From Streptomyces ipomoeae 91-03 (lineage in GTDB: Bacteria; Actinomycetota; Actinomycetes; Streptomycetales; Streptomycetaceae), in the NCBI RefSeq assembly GCF_000317595.1, contig NZ_AEJC01000517.1:1-64000 (forward strand): 64,000 nucleotides of DNA, read 5' to 3'. The notes under the pieces were generated by a model. It was not told where the DNA came from and did no database searches. It saw only the letters and a list, made by a program, of their open reading frames with translations. Below, piece after piece: positions 1 through 8,290 of this stretch (position 1 is its first letter; each line of letters opens with the position of its first letter). Position numbers and translations under genes: made by a program.

Positions 1-16
1 CTTCGTCGTACAACCG

Positions 17-484
17 CTAGATGCGCACTTCCACGGTGCCCGCCAGCCGGTCGTGGAGGCCCCGGCCGTCGCGGTCCCAGATCAGGGGCGGGATGGCCAG
101 GAAGAACAGGACCGTACGCAACAGGGCTCGCAGCGGGTTGACGCGGCCGGTGTCCAGGGCGACCACGCGAAGGCCGAAGAGGCGCTTACCCGGGGTGAAG
201 CCGACCGTACCGATGGTGAGGGCCATCAGCGCGAGGAGGATGAGCGGCGCCCAGACTCGCGCCGCCTCGTTGTAGCTGTCCGCGATCAAGCTGTATGCGA
301 TCAAGAGGCACAGCCCCCAGTCGACGGCCAGGGCGCCGAGGCGCCGTCCGGGGCGGGCGATGGAGCCCGGCCCCTCCTCCGGCAGACCCAGCTGCTCGCC
401 CCGGTATCCGAAGTCGACACCGGCTTCTTCCGCAGCCGCACGGGGGCCGGAGAGCCAGGATCCGATTGCTTGCCTCTTGTCCAC
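17..484 (-). CDS. RDD family membrane protein
   Basis: This 155-aa protein has the RDD pattern. After a hydrophilic N-terminus come RPGRRLGALAVDW near residue 45, two or three hydrophobic helices (about 50-68, 78-95 and 120-135), and the conserved FTPGKRLFGLRVV segment after the second helix. RDD proteins are small polytopic membrane proteins, some implicated in ion or solute transport; the role here is unknown. It is divergent from glnA, with the GlnR box lying between the two. The start is an ATG at 484 with no competing nearby start. Confidence 0.85.
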   Translation of the reverse strand: MDKRQAIGSWLSGPRAAAEEAGVDFGYRGEQLGLPEEGPGSIARPGRRLGALAVDWGLCLLIAYSLIADSYNEAARVWAPLILLALMALTIGTVGFTPGKRLFGLRVVALDTGRVNPLRALLRTVLFFLAIPPLIWDRDGRGLHDRLAGTVEVRI

Positions 485-547
485 GCGTCCACCGTACTGG
501 GACCGTTCTGCGATATGGACAGGTGGGGTGCCGGGCGGGATGTCCGG

Positions 548-585
548 TTAACTTGTGCGAAACAAATGGGTCACGTACGAGAAAT
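548..585 (+). promoter_or_regulatory. GlnR box upstream of glnA
   Basis: The sequence reads TTAAC-N6-GAAAC-N6-GTCAC-N6-GAAAT (half-sites at 548, 559, 570 and 581), an exact 11-bp phasing of two a/b half-site pairs. This is the established layout of actinobacterial GlnR operators (gTnAC-N6-GaAAC repeated). It lies 96 bp before the glnA start, as expected for nitrogen-responsive control of glnA. It could also affect the divergent RDD gene. Confidence 0.85.
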
Positions 586-680
586 CACCCGTCCCTAGTG
601 TCGAGGTCAGCGTGTGCCACCGCACTGGCCGCACGAACGAACTACCACCCCGGCAGGACGTCGGGAGTAGGAGGAGCTGG

Positions 681-2090
681 ATGTTCCAGAACGCCGACGA
701 GGCCAAGAAGTTCATCGCGGACGAGGACGTCAAGTTCATCGACGTCCGCTTCTGCGACCTGCCGGGCGTGATGCAGCACTTCACCGTGCCGGCGGAGGCC
801 TTCGACCCGGCCGAGGAGCTGGCCTTCGACGGCTCCTCGATCCGCGGCTTCCAGGCCATCCACGAGTCCGACATGGCGCTGCGTGCCGACCTGTCCACCG
901 CGCGGGTCGACCCGTTCCGCAAGGACAAGACGGTCAACATCAACTTCTTCATCCACGACCCGATCACGGGCGAGCAGTACTCCCGTGACCCGCGGAACGT
1001 GGCGAAGAAGGCCGAGGCGTACCTCGCCTCCACCGGTATCGCCGACACCGCTTACTTCGGTCCCGAGGCCGAGTTCTACGTCTTCGACAGCGTGCGTTTC
1101 GCCACCTCGTCGAACGAGTCCTTCTACCACATCGACTCCGAGGCGGGCGCCTGGAACACCGGTGCGCTGGAGGACAACCGCGGTTACAAGGTCCGTTACA
1201 AGGGCGGCTACTTCCCGGTCCCGCCGGTCGACCACTTCGCCGACCTGCGTGCCGAGATCTCCCTGGAGCTGGAGAAGTCCGGCCTGAAGGTCGAGCGCCA
1301 GCACCACGAGGTGGGCACCGCCGGCCAGGCCGAGATCAACTACAAGTTCAACACGCTGCTCGCCGCCGCCGACGACCTGATGCTCTTCAAGTACATCGTG
1401 AAGAACGTGGCGTGGAAGAACGGCAAGACGGCGACGTTCATGCCGAAGCCGATCTTCGGTGACAACGGTTCGGGCATGCACGTCCACCAGTCGCTGTGGC
1501 AGGGCGGCTCCCCGCTCTTCTACGACGAGGCCGGTTACGCGGGCCTGTCGGACACCGCCCGCTACTACATCGGCGGCATCCTCAAGCACGCCCCGTCGCT
1601 GCTGGCCTTCACCAACCCGACGGTGAACTCGTACCACCGTCTGGTGCCGGGCTTCGAGGCGCCGGTCAACCTGGTGTACTCGCAGCGCAACCGCTCCGCG
1701 GCCATGCGTATCCCGATCACGGGTTCGAACCCGAAGGCCAAGCGCGTCGAGTTCCGTGCGCCCGACTCCTCCGGCAACCCGTACCTGGCCTTCTCGGCGC
1801 TGCTCCTCGCGGGCCTGGACGGCATCAAGAACAAGATCGAGCCGGCCGAGCCGATCGACAAGGACCTCTACGAGCTCGCCCCCGAGGAGCACGCGGGCGT
1901 CCCCCAGGTCCCGACCTCCCTCCCGGCCGTCCTCGACTCCCTCGAGCGCGACCACGAGTTCCTCCTCCAGGGCGACGTCTTCACGCCGGACCTGATCGAG
2001 ACGTGGATCGACTACAAGCGCACCAACGAGATCGCCCCGCTCCAGCTGCGTCCGCACCCGCACGAGTTCGAGCTGTACTTCGACGTGTGA
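681..2090 (+). CDS. glnA: glutamine synthetase type I (GSI-beta)
   Basis: Makes glutamine from glutamate, ammonia and ATP in the cytoplasm, as a dodecamer. The length of 469 aa is the usual GSI length. Visible signatures are FDGSSIRGF, the EAEFY metal ligand segment, NGSGMHVHQS, the DSSGNPYLAFSA region and the adenylylation loop DLYELAPEE, whose Tyr is residue 397, the same number as in the enteric enzyme. It is therefore a substrate for GlnE, encoded later in this window. The ATG at 681 follows a strong GGAGGAG ribosome site; an upstream in-frame start at 555 would overlap the GlnR box and is rejected. A GlnR box precedes the gene and a hairpin terminator follows. Confidence 0.98.
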   Translation: MFQNADEAKKFIADEDVKFIDVRFCDLPGVMQHFTVPAEAFDPAEELAFDGSSIRGFQAIHESDMALRADLSTARVDPFRKDKTVNINFFIHDPITGEQYSRDPRNVAKKAEAYLASTGIADTAYFGPEAEFYVFDSVRFATSSNESFYHIDSEAGAWNTGALEDNRGYKVRYKGGYFPVPPVDHFADLRAEISLELEKSGLKVERQHHEVGTAGQAEINYKFNTLLAAADDLMLFKYIVKNVAWKNGKTATFMPKPIFGDNGSGMHVHQSLWQGGSPLFYDEAGYAGLSDTARYYIGGILKHAPSLLAFTNPTVNSYHRLVPGFEAPVNLVYSQRNRSAAMRIPITGSNPKAKRVEFRAPDSSGNPYLAFSALLLAGLDGIKNKIEPAEPIDKDLYELAPEEHAGVPQVPTSLPAVLDSLERDHEFLLQGDVFTPDLIETWIDYKRTNEIAPLQLRPHPHEFELYFDV

Positions 2091-2125
2091 TCGACGCGTA
2101 GGCCGTTCACCGGTCGCTGTTCCGT

Positions 2126-2164
2126 CGGCGCCCCCGTTCCTGGTTTCTCAGGGCGGGGGCGCCG
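2126..2164 (+). terminator. glnA terminator hairpin
   Basis: A perfect 11-bp GC stem (2126-2136 with 2154-2164) encloses a 17-nt loop, 36 bp after the glnA stop. It lacks a long T tract, as is common for Streptomyces terminators. Confidence 0.7.
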
Positions 2165-2229
2165 TCGTATGGTTTCTGGCACGACTGTTCGAGAAGGACA
2201 TTCGAGAAGGACAACGGGGAGATACGGGG

Positions 2230-2487
2230 ATGCCCGAACAGGACGACAGCGAGCGGGAGTTCGACCTCAAGTGGGCGGACAGCGCCGAGCACAAGGAGCC
2301 CTCCGCACGGGCCCGGATGCTGGCCGCGCGCTGGAAGGAGAACCCACCCGCGCCGCAGCCCTTCCGCGCCGCCCCGGGCCCGGCGGCACCGCGCCGCTCG
2401 TCGTGGGTCTCGACGCTGATCGTGTTCGGCTGCGTGGCGGGACTCATCGCGCTGATCGGATACATCAACTATCGGTCGTCGTACTGA
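2230..2487 (+). CDS. small C-tail-anchored membrane protein
   Basis: This 85-aa protein has a charged, proline-rich N-terminal 58 residues followed by one hydrophobic segment (about 60-79, STLIVFGCVAGLIALIGYI) near the C-terminus. It is likely a tail-anchored membrane protein. A conserved small gene follows glnA in streptomycetes, but no function is known to me. The start ATG at 2230 follows an ACGGGGA-type site. The downstream HEAT-repeat gene starts 9 bp later, suggesting co-transcription. Confidence 0.75.
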   Translation: MPEQDDSEREFDLKWADSAEHKEPSARARMLAARWKENPPAPQPFRAAPGPAAPRRSSWVSTLIVFGCVAGLIALIGYINYRSSY

Positions 2488-2496
2488 GGCTCGGGC

Positions 2497-3855
2497 GTGC
2501 GGGAGAACTTCTGGGCCGGGGGCGAGGCGGCACGGAGGCTGGCGCGAGGTGTGGCGCTGCGGGACGCGGTCGACATCGCCTCTCCCGCCGCCTGGCTCGA
2601 CCTGGACGCGGGCACACGCAGTTGGACCACTTGGGACCCGCTGCCGACAAGGGACGAGGCCGAGGGCCGACGCACCCGGCTCGCCGCCCTGCCGAGTCGC
2701 GGGGAACCGACCGAGGCCCAGCTCGCGCTCGCCCTGTGTCACCACGACGGCCGGGTCCGCGAGGCGGCGCTGCGGCCCGCCATGCGGCATACGGACCTGT
2801 TGCCGCTGGTCGTCGTCCGCACCGCCGACTGGGCCGCGCCGGTACGTGAGCGGGCCCGGGCCCTGCTGCGCGAGGCGCTCGACGTGAGCACCGCCGTCGC
2901 CCTGACCCCGCTGATCCTGCTCGTCGGCCACCGCGACCGGGGTGTCTTCGCCACCGAACTGCTCGCCGAGGTCCTCCGCCGGGCCCCGCTGGACCGGCTC
3001 GCGCCCCTCTTCACCGCCCCCGAGCGCGCCGTACGCCGCTTCGTGTACCGCCTGGCGATCGAGGAACGACGCCTCTCCCCCGCCGCGCTGGCGCGCGCCG
3101 CCGCCCGGGACGGTGACGGCGTCGTCGAGAACCTGTGCGCGGACGCCGCCCTGGCAGCCTCCGTACGGGACTCGTACGACGACGTACTCGAACCGCTCCT
3201 CACCGCCCGCAACCCCCGCGCCCGATCCGCCGGGGTCACGGCGCTGCGGCGGGCCGGGCGGCCGGAGCGCGCGGTGGAGTACCTGAGTGACAGGTCCGCG
3301 CTGGTGCGGGCCTGCGCGCGATACGTCGTACGGCAGTACGGGACCGACCCACTGCCCCTGTACCGGTCCTGGTGCTCGGCGCCGGACAGCCCGGCGCTGC
3401 GCCCCGGGAGCGTCGTCGGCCTCGCCGAGTGCGGGGAGCGGGCGGACGCCGAGCTGCTGTGGCCCCTGCTCGCCCATCCGGCACTCGGAGTACGAGCCCG
3501 TGCCGTGGCGGCCCTGCGGCTGCTGGACGTGTCCGACGTACGACGACTGCGGCCCCTGCTCGACGATTCCCACCCGGGCGTCGTGCGCGAGACGACCGTC
3601 GCCCTGCTGCCGTCGGCGGGTCTGCTGCCCGAGGAGTGGCTGATGGAGCGGCTCGGGGCCGGGCGGGCCCGGCACACGCGGGTCGCCGCGTTCCGGTTGC
3701 TGGACGCTCGGGGCGGGGTCGCACGGCGACGGGCGGCGGTGGCGCTGCTGGACGACCCGGACCGCAAGCTGCGGGCGTGGGCCGGCCAGACCGGCGGGGG
3801 CCGGGGGCTGAGCCGGGCGCACAATGGAAGTCGGGGCGAGGGGCTGCCTGGGTGA
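2497..3855 (+). CDS. HEAT-repeat protein
   Basis: This 452-aa protein is rich in Arg, Leu and Ala. Repeated helical units such as HHDGRVREAAL, HPALGVRARAVAALRLL and DSHPGVVRETTVALL recur at about 30-40 residue intervals, typical of HEAT-type solenoids used as protein-binding scaffolds. It has no signal peptide and is probably cytoplasmic. It starts at a GTG and its 3' end lies 10 bp before the preferred start of the HtpX gene, so the small membrane protein, HEAT protein, HtpX and PspAB genes look like one operon. The partner is unknown. Confidence 0.75.
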   Translation: MRENFWAGGEAARRLARGVALRDAVDIASPAAWLDLDAGTRSWTTWDPLPTRDEAEGRRTRLAALPSRGEPTEAQLALALCHHDGRVREAALRPAMRHTDLLPLVVVRTADWAAPVRERARALLREALDVSTAVALTPLILLVGHRDRGVFATELLAEVLRRAPLDRLAPLFTAPERAVRRFVYRLAIEERRLSPAALARAAARDGDGVVENLCADAALAASVRDSYDDVLEPLLTARNPRARSAGVTALRRAGRPERAVEYLSDRSALVRACARYVVRQYGTDPLPLYRSWCSAPDSPALRPGSVVGLAECGERADAELLWPLLAHPALGVRARAVAALRLLDVSDVRRLRPLLDDSHPGVVRETTVALLPSAGLLPEEWLMERLGAGRARHTRVAAFRLLDARGGVARRRAAVALLDDPDRKLRAWAGQTGGGRGLSRAHNGSRGEGLPG

Positions 3856-3865
3856 GGTGGTACGG

Positions 3866-4789
3866 ATGTCCTACCGGGTGCGGAGTGATCCTCGGCTGAC
3901 CGTGCGGATGACGGTCACGGTGTTTCTGCTCGGGTTGTTGTACGTGGTGTTCGTGGCCGCGTTGATCGCCTTGTTGAAGTCGTGGGTGCTGGTCGTGGTG
4001 ATCGCGGCGGGGGCCCTGGCGGCGCAGTACTGGTTCTCCGACCGGGTGGCCCTGTACGCGATGCGGGGGCGGGTCGTGGAGCGGGAGGAGTATCCGCGGC
4101 TGCACGGCGTGGTGGATCGGCTGTGTGCCGTGGCGGATGTGCCGAAGCCCCGGGTCGCGGTGGCGGACATGGAGATGCCGAACGCGTTTGCGACCGGGCG
4201 GGACGCCGATCACACGGTGGTGTGCGTGACGACCGGGCTGCTGCGGCGGCTGGAGCCGGACGAACTGGAGGGCGTGCTCGCGCACGAGCTGTCGCATGTG
4301 GCGCACCGCGATGTCGCCGTCATGACGATCGCCTCGTTCCTCGGTGTGCTCGCCGGGATCGTCGTACGGTTCGCGTTCTACTCGCACCTGTTCGGCGGGC
4401 GGCGGGACCAGAACACCGCCGTCGTGTTCGGCGCGGTGATGGGGATCTCGGCCGCCGTGTACGTGCTGAGCTTCCTGCTGATCCGGGTGCTGTCCCGGTA
4501 CCGCGAGCTGGCCGCCGACCGCGCGGGCGCCCTGCTCACCGGGCGGCCCTCGGCGCTCGCCTCCGCCCTGACCAAGGTCACCGGCGACATCGCGCGCATC
4601 CCGACCCGCGACCTACGGGCCTCGCAGGCCTTCAACGCCTTCTACTTCACCCCGGCGCTCGGCAACCGGCCGCATCTGGCCCGGCTCTTCGCCACCCATC
4701 CCCCACTGGAGCAGCGGCTCGACCAACTGGGCCGTATCTCCAGGGAGTTGGGGGAGGCGTCCGCTCCCAGGTCCGGGAACGCGGGGTGA
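3866..4789 (+). CDS. htpX: M48 family metalloprotease, HtpX-like
   Basis: A membrane zinc protease of 307 aa. Two N-terminal hydrophobic helices (about 13-50) are followed by the HELSH zinc motif (HExxH) in LEGVLAHELSHVAHRD and further membrane segments near residues 155-205; the third ligand is probably the Glu in YRELAADRAG. HtpX enzymes degrade misfolded membrane proteins under envelope stress. The ATG at 3866 was chosen because it begins directly with the membrane domain; a start at 3824 would overlap the HEAT gene. The pspAB-like gene follows after 5 bp, a pairing typical of actinobacterial phage-shock systems. Confidence 0.9.
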   Translation: MSYRVRSDPRLTVRMTVTVFLLGLLYVVFVAALIALLKSWVLVVVIAAGALAAQYWFSDRVALYAMRGRVVEREEYPRLHGVVDRLCAVADVPKPRVAVADMEMPNAFATGRDADHTVVCVTTGLLRRLEPDELEGVLAHELSHVAHRDVAVMTIASFLGVLAGIVVRFAFYSHLFGGRRDQNTAVVFGAVMGISAAVYVLSFLLIRVLSRYRELAADRAGALLTGRPSALASALTKVTGDIARIPTRDLRASQAFNAFYFTPALGNRPHLARLFATHPPLEQRLDQLGRISRELGEASAPRSGNAG

Positions 4790-4794
4790 GCCCC

Positions 4795-5400
4795 ATGGGC
4801 CTCCTCGACATCATCCTCGGCCGTACGAAACCCGTACCGCCCGACCTCGACCGGCTCTTCGCGCTGCCGTCCGCCGCGGTGACCCTCCAGGCCGCGGCCT
4901 CCCTCACCCCGACCGGGACGGGCGCCGTGTGCTTCGCCTCCGTCGAGGGCGGTGCCTTCGAGGACGTACGACGCGACGTACGGGCCCTGCTCGACGCGGA
5001 CGCGGGGCGCGGAGGGACGGGGGTCGAGGTCGAGCGGGACGAGTACGGGTACTCGTGGCTGGTGTCCCGGCGGCGGCCCGGATCGGAGGAGCTGCCCGCG
5101 CTGGTGAGCGATCTGCACGCGGTCAACAGCGCGTTGGAGGGCGGTGGGTTCGGGCCGCAGTTGCTGTGCTCGGTGGTCGGCTTCCAAGGCGGCGACGGTG
5201 TGCGGCTGGGGCTTGTCTATCTCTACAAGCGGGGGACCTTTTATCCGTTCGCGCCGGTGGGTGGCGGCGCGGGTGCCGGCGGTGGTCGGCGGCGTGACAG
5301 CGCGCTGGAACTGCGGGTCAAGGCCGTACTCGGGGACGATCTGCGGATCGAGCCCGAGCTGGAACGGTGGTTCCCGATCTGGGGTGCCCCGGGGTTGTGA
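4795..5400 (+). CDS. pspAB: PspA-associated protein PspAB
   Basis: This 201-aa cytoplasmic protein begins MGLLDIILGRTKPVPPDLDRLFAL and ends with ELERWFPIWGAPGL, both characteristic of the PspAB family linked to PspA/HtpX envelope-stress loci in Actinobacteria. It has no enzyme motif. A Gly-rich insertion (about 158-166) precedes the conserved C-terminus. It starts 5 bp after the htpX stop and is translationally coupled. No pspA is present in this window, so the stress-effector partner lies elsewhere. Confidence 0.85.
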   Translation: MGLLDIILGRTKPVPPDLDRLFALPSAAVTLQAAASLTPTGTGAVCFASVEGGAFEDVRRDVRALLDADAGRGGTGVEVERDEYGYSWLVSRRRPGSEELPALVSDLHAVNSALEGGGFGPQLLCSVVGFQGGDGVRLGLVYLYKRGTFYPFAPVGGGAGAGGGRRRDSALELRVKAVLGDDLRIEPELERWFPIWGAPGL

Positions 5401-5444
5401 CGGGCCCCGAGGCACCCCGCCGACTCGGTCTCCACTCCGTTCCC

Positions 5445-5520
5445 ACCTGCTGCTTGCTCTACCTGCCGCTTGCTCTACCTGCCGCTTGCTCTACCTGTTG
5501 CTTGCTCTACCTGTTGCTCC
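5445..5520. repeat. 16-bp tandem repeat, about 4.5 copies
   Basis: Units acctgccgcttgctct and near variants run at 5445, 5461, 5477 and 5493, followed by a partial copy. They fill the gap between the convergent pspAB gene and the small membrane protein gene and supply the stop codon of the latter. The period is not a multiple of 3, so copy-number change would move that stop. Confidence 0.9.
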
Positions 5521-5797
5521 TGTCGCGTTCCTGCCGGCGGGTCTCGAAAGGCCGTTCGCGGCGGTAGCGGCGCTCCCACTTCGCCTGCTGGTCACGGCGG
5601 TCGCGGTACGCGCGGTAGGTGGCAGGCTGTGTCGCGCCGTCGCCCGCCGGGGAACCGGACGCCGCCGAGGAGCCTCCGCCGGTGCGGCCGTAGCGGATGT
5701 ACAGGTACAGCAGGGCGACTGCGGCGAGCCACAGGACTTGGTTGGAGAAACCCAGGACGACCAGGACCACGGTCGCCGAGAGGATCACGGTACCCAT
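5507..5797 (-). CDS. small membrane protein with basic C-tail
   Basis: A 96-aa protein starting MGTVILSATVVLVVLGFSNQ, with one or two hydrophobic helices (about 3-35, ending YLYIRYGR). A hydrophilic tail rich in Arg, Glu and Gln (YRAYRDRRDQQAKWERRYRRE) may form a helix or coiled coil. The ATG at 5797 is preceded by GAAGGAGGC at good spacing; a longer frame back to 5935 lacks this site. The C-terminal codons run into the 16-bp tandem repeats. Function unknown. Confidence 0.75.
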   Translation of the reverse strand: MGTVILSATVVLVVLGFSNQVLWLAAVALLYLYIRYGRTGGGSSAASGSPAGDGATQPATYRAYRDRRDQQAKWERRYRRERPFETRRQERDRSNR

Positions 5798-5933
5798 GAC
5801 GGCCTCCTTCGGGTCGTGGTGTGGGTGATGGCTTGCTCCAGGATGCTCGTGGGGCGTGTGCGGGGCATCCCATTTATCGGGGATGCCGACTCCTTGGCGC
5901 GGACACCGGCTCCTCATCGGGGATGCTGGTCCC

Positions 5934-6878
5934 ATGGGATTCGACGATCAGGAGTGGGCGGCGACCCGGACCTGGGTGGCCGAGCAGCTCCCGGAAGGCC
6001 GTGGCGTACGGAACTGGGCCGCTCTGCGGGGTGGTTGGACCTCGCAGATGCGTCGGCTCACGCTCGACGACGGGACAGGGCTGGTACTTCGGTCGTTCGT
6101 GAAGCCGTTCTTCCGGCGGCACGCTCCCGGGCTGTTGAACCGCGAGGCCGCCGTACTCACCCTCCTCACCCCGTACGACGACATCCCGGCCCCACGCCTG
6201 TACGCCGTCGACGCGACCGCCGAAGTCACCGATCATCCCTCGCTGTTGATGTCTCTGCTGCCGGGGTCGGTACGGGTGGCGGACGACGCGGACCTGGACG
6301 GACGGCTGGACCTGCTGGCCGGGCAGCTCGCCCGTATCCACGCGGTCGTACCGGAGGAACGGCCGCGTACGTATCAGGCGTGGACCTCGCCCGAGCGGGT
6401 CCGCACACCCGGCGGGCCATTGTGGGAGCGGGCCGTGGACGTCATCCGGCGGGAGGCGCCCGCGTACGAAGGATGCTTTCTGCACCGGGACTTCCATCCG
6501 GGGAACGTCCTGTTCACGGGTGCGGGGGCGGGCACGGGCGACGGGCTGCGGGTCAGCGGGGTCGTGGACTGGGTGGAGACCTCGTGGGGGCCTGCGGACC
6601 TGGACGTCGCCCACTGTTCGACGGCGCTGGCGCTGCTGCACGGGGTGGAACACGGGCTCGGGTTCCGTGCGCGGTACGAGGCGCGGGGCGGGCGGCTGTT
6701 GGCCGGGGACGAGGACCATCTGTACTGGCGGCTGCTGGACGCGCTCGCCTACGCGCCCGACGCGGAGAAGGTGGCGGTGCCGTGGCGTGAGCTGGGGCGG
6801 ACGGATCTGACGCCGGAGGTGCTGGGGGCGCGGCTGGAGGCGTATGTGGGCGGGTTGTTGGAGCGGTACGCGTCGTAG
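5934..6878 (+). CDS. aminoglycoside phosphotransferase-like kinase
   Basis: A 314-aa protein of the APH/choline kinase fold. Visible features are the N-lobe segment LDDGTGLVLRSFVK, the Brenner-type catalytic motif FLHRDFHPGNVL (HxDxxxxN) near residue 185, and VVDWVETSWGPADLDVAH supplying the Mg-binding Asp. Family members phosphorylate aminoglycosides, macrolides, choline, homoserine or sugars; the substrate cannot be read from sequence. ATG 5934 gives the usual length; an ATG-like extension to 5856 looks unlike the family. Two copies of an 11-bp direct repeat (atcggggatgc at 5876 and 5916) precede the start. Confidence 0.8.
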   Translation: MGFDDQEWAATRTWVAEQLPEGRGVRNWAALRGGWTSQMRRLTLDDGTGLVLRSFVKPFFRRHAPGLLNREAAVLTLLTPYDDIPAPRLYAVDATAEVTDHPSLLMSLLPGSVRVADDADLDGRLDLLAGQLARIHAVVPEERPRTYQAWTSPERVRTPGGPLWERAVDVIRREAPAYEGCFLHRDFHPGNVLFTGAGAGTGDGLRVSGVVDWVETSWGPADLDVAHCSTALALLHGVEHGLGFRARYEARGGRLLAGDEDHLYWRLLDALAYAPDAEKVAVPWRELGRTDLTPEVLGARLEAYVGGLLERYAS

Positions 6879-7031
6879 CCGTCAAGCGGGGATGCGCTCA
6901 TCCGCGCCACGGCTCCGGGGTTCCGGCTCCGCTACGCCCTGACCGCAGTGGGAGGGCATCGGGGGCCGTTTGTCAGTGAGGTCGGGCAGGATGCCTTCGA
7001 GGACGAGCGCGGACGGGCGGAAGCGGCGGGC

Positions 7032-8216
7032 ATGGGGGACGAGACGCGGCGGTACATCGGCGTGGCCGAGCGGCGGGCGCGGCTGGCGCTGCGGCATCGG
7101 CTGGCCGGATCGGTGCGGGCGGCGGGGCCGGAGGAGGTCGCCGACTCGCTGGTCGCGCTGCACGGCACGGATCCCGCGACGGTGTATCTGACGGTGGGCG
7201 CCCGCCTCGCCGACTCGGGGCGCACGGTGGCCGAGACCGAGCGGGCGCTGTACGTGGACCGGACGCTGGTGCGGATGCACGGCATGCGGCACACCGTGTT
7301 CGTGTTCCCCACAGAGCTGACGGCGGTGGTGCACGCCTCGACCGGGATGGCGGTCGCCGCCAAGGAGCGGGCCGCGCTGCTGAAGCACATGGCGGCGGCC
7401 GGGGCGCCGGACGCGGCCTGGCTGAAGGAGGTCGAGGAGTCGGCGCTGGCCGCACTGGCCCGGCGCGGCCAGGCGACGGCGGCCGAACTCGCCGAGGACG
7501 AACCGCGGTTGCGGGAGCAGTTCGTGTACGCGGCCGGCAAGAGCTACGAGGGCATGCACACCGTCTCGACCAGACTGCTGAAGGTGCTGGGCGTGGAGGG
7601 CAGAGTCGTACGGGGACGGCCGCTGGGCTCCTGGACGTCCAGCCAGTTCCGCTGGGCCGTCGCACCTCCGCATCCGGAACTGGACATGGCGGAGGCCCAG
7701 GCGTCGCTGCTCGACCGCTGGCTCGCCGTCTGCGGTCCGGCGACCGAGGCCGACCTCAAGTGGTGGACGGGCTGGCGGGTGACGGAGGTCCGCCGGGCGC
7801 TCACGGCGACAGGGGCGCGGACCGTGACGCTGGACGAGGGCACGGGGTACGTCGTGGCCGGGGACGAGGAGCCGGTCGCCGGCCCCACCGAACCCTGGGC
7901 CGCGCTCCTGCCCGCCCTGGATGCGACCGCCATGGGCTGGCAACGACGCGACTGGTATCTCTCCCCCGAACTCCGTCCCGCCCTCTTCGACCGCAGCGGC
8001 AACGTGGGTCCGACGGTGTGGTGGGACGGCCGCGTCGTGGGGGGCTGGGCCCAACGGTCCGACGGGGAGATCGTGTGGCGGGTGCTGGACGCGGAAGGGG
8101 TGGGCCGGGAGGCCGAGGACGCCATCGCGGTGGAGGCGGAGCGGTTGCGGGGGTGGCTGGGCGGGACCCGGGTCACACCACGCTTCCGGACGCCGCTGGA
8201 AAGGGAGTTGGCGTGA
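7032..8216 (+). CDS. winged-helix DNA-binding protein, AlkZ/YcaQ-like (HTH_42)
   Basis: This 394-aa protein has the start typical of the family, RARLALRHRLAG...VADSLVALHGTDPATVYLTVGAR, then tandem winged-helix regions and a C-terminal beta-rich part (WWDGRVVGGWAQRSDGEIVWRVL). AlkZ relatives are HEAT-independent DNA glycosylases that unhook interstrand crosslinks and often protect antibiotic producers, but many paralogues lack proven activity. The glycosylase QxQ/QxD motif cannot be assigned with confidence: HGTDP sits where the family carries its catalytic loop. The start at 7032 is preferred; 6948 is an alternative. Confidence 0.75.
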   Translation: MGDETRRYIGVAERRARLALRHRLAGSVRAAGPEEVADSLVALHGTDPATVYLTVGARLADSGRTVAETERALYVDRTLVRMHGMRHTVFVFPTELTAVVHASTGMAVAAKERAALLKHMAAAGAPDAAWLKEVEESALAALARRGQATAAELAEDEPRLREQFVYAAGKSYEGMHTVSTRLLKVLGVEGRVVRGRPLGSWTSSQFRWAVAPPHPELDMAEAQASLLDRWLAVCGPATEADLKWWTGWRVTEVRRALTATGARTVTLDEGTGYVVAGDEEPVAGPTEPWAALLPALDATAMGWQRRDWYLSPELRPALFDRSGNVGPTVWWDGRVVGGWAQRSDGEIVWRVLDAEGVGREAEDAIAVEAERLRGWLGGTRVTPRFRTPLERELA

Positions 8217-8290
8217 GCCGCGCGCCCGGGAACAACGGTGTGCCGGGCGCCCGGGAACAACAGGGGCACCCGGCACCATCGGCTCACGCC
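8210..8290. terminator. bidirectional inverted repeat between convergent genes
   Basis: A perfect 11-bp inverted repeat (8210-8220 with 8280-8290) contains the stop codons of both converging genes. Inside is a 15-bp direct repeat (gcgcccgggaacaac) and a smaller GC-rich stem. Probably a bidirectional terminator. Confidence 0.5.

Noticed and set aside
555..680. In-frame N-terminal extension of glnA
   Set aside because: It overlaps the GlnR box, and the start at 681 has a strong ribosome site and gives the standard 469-aa length.
642..2063. Long open frame antisense to glnA
   Set aside because: Mirror of a perfect glutamine synthetase gene with no independent signals.
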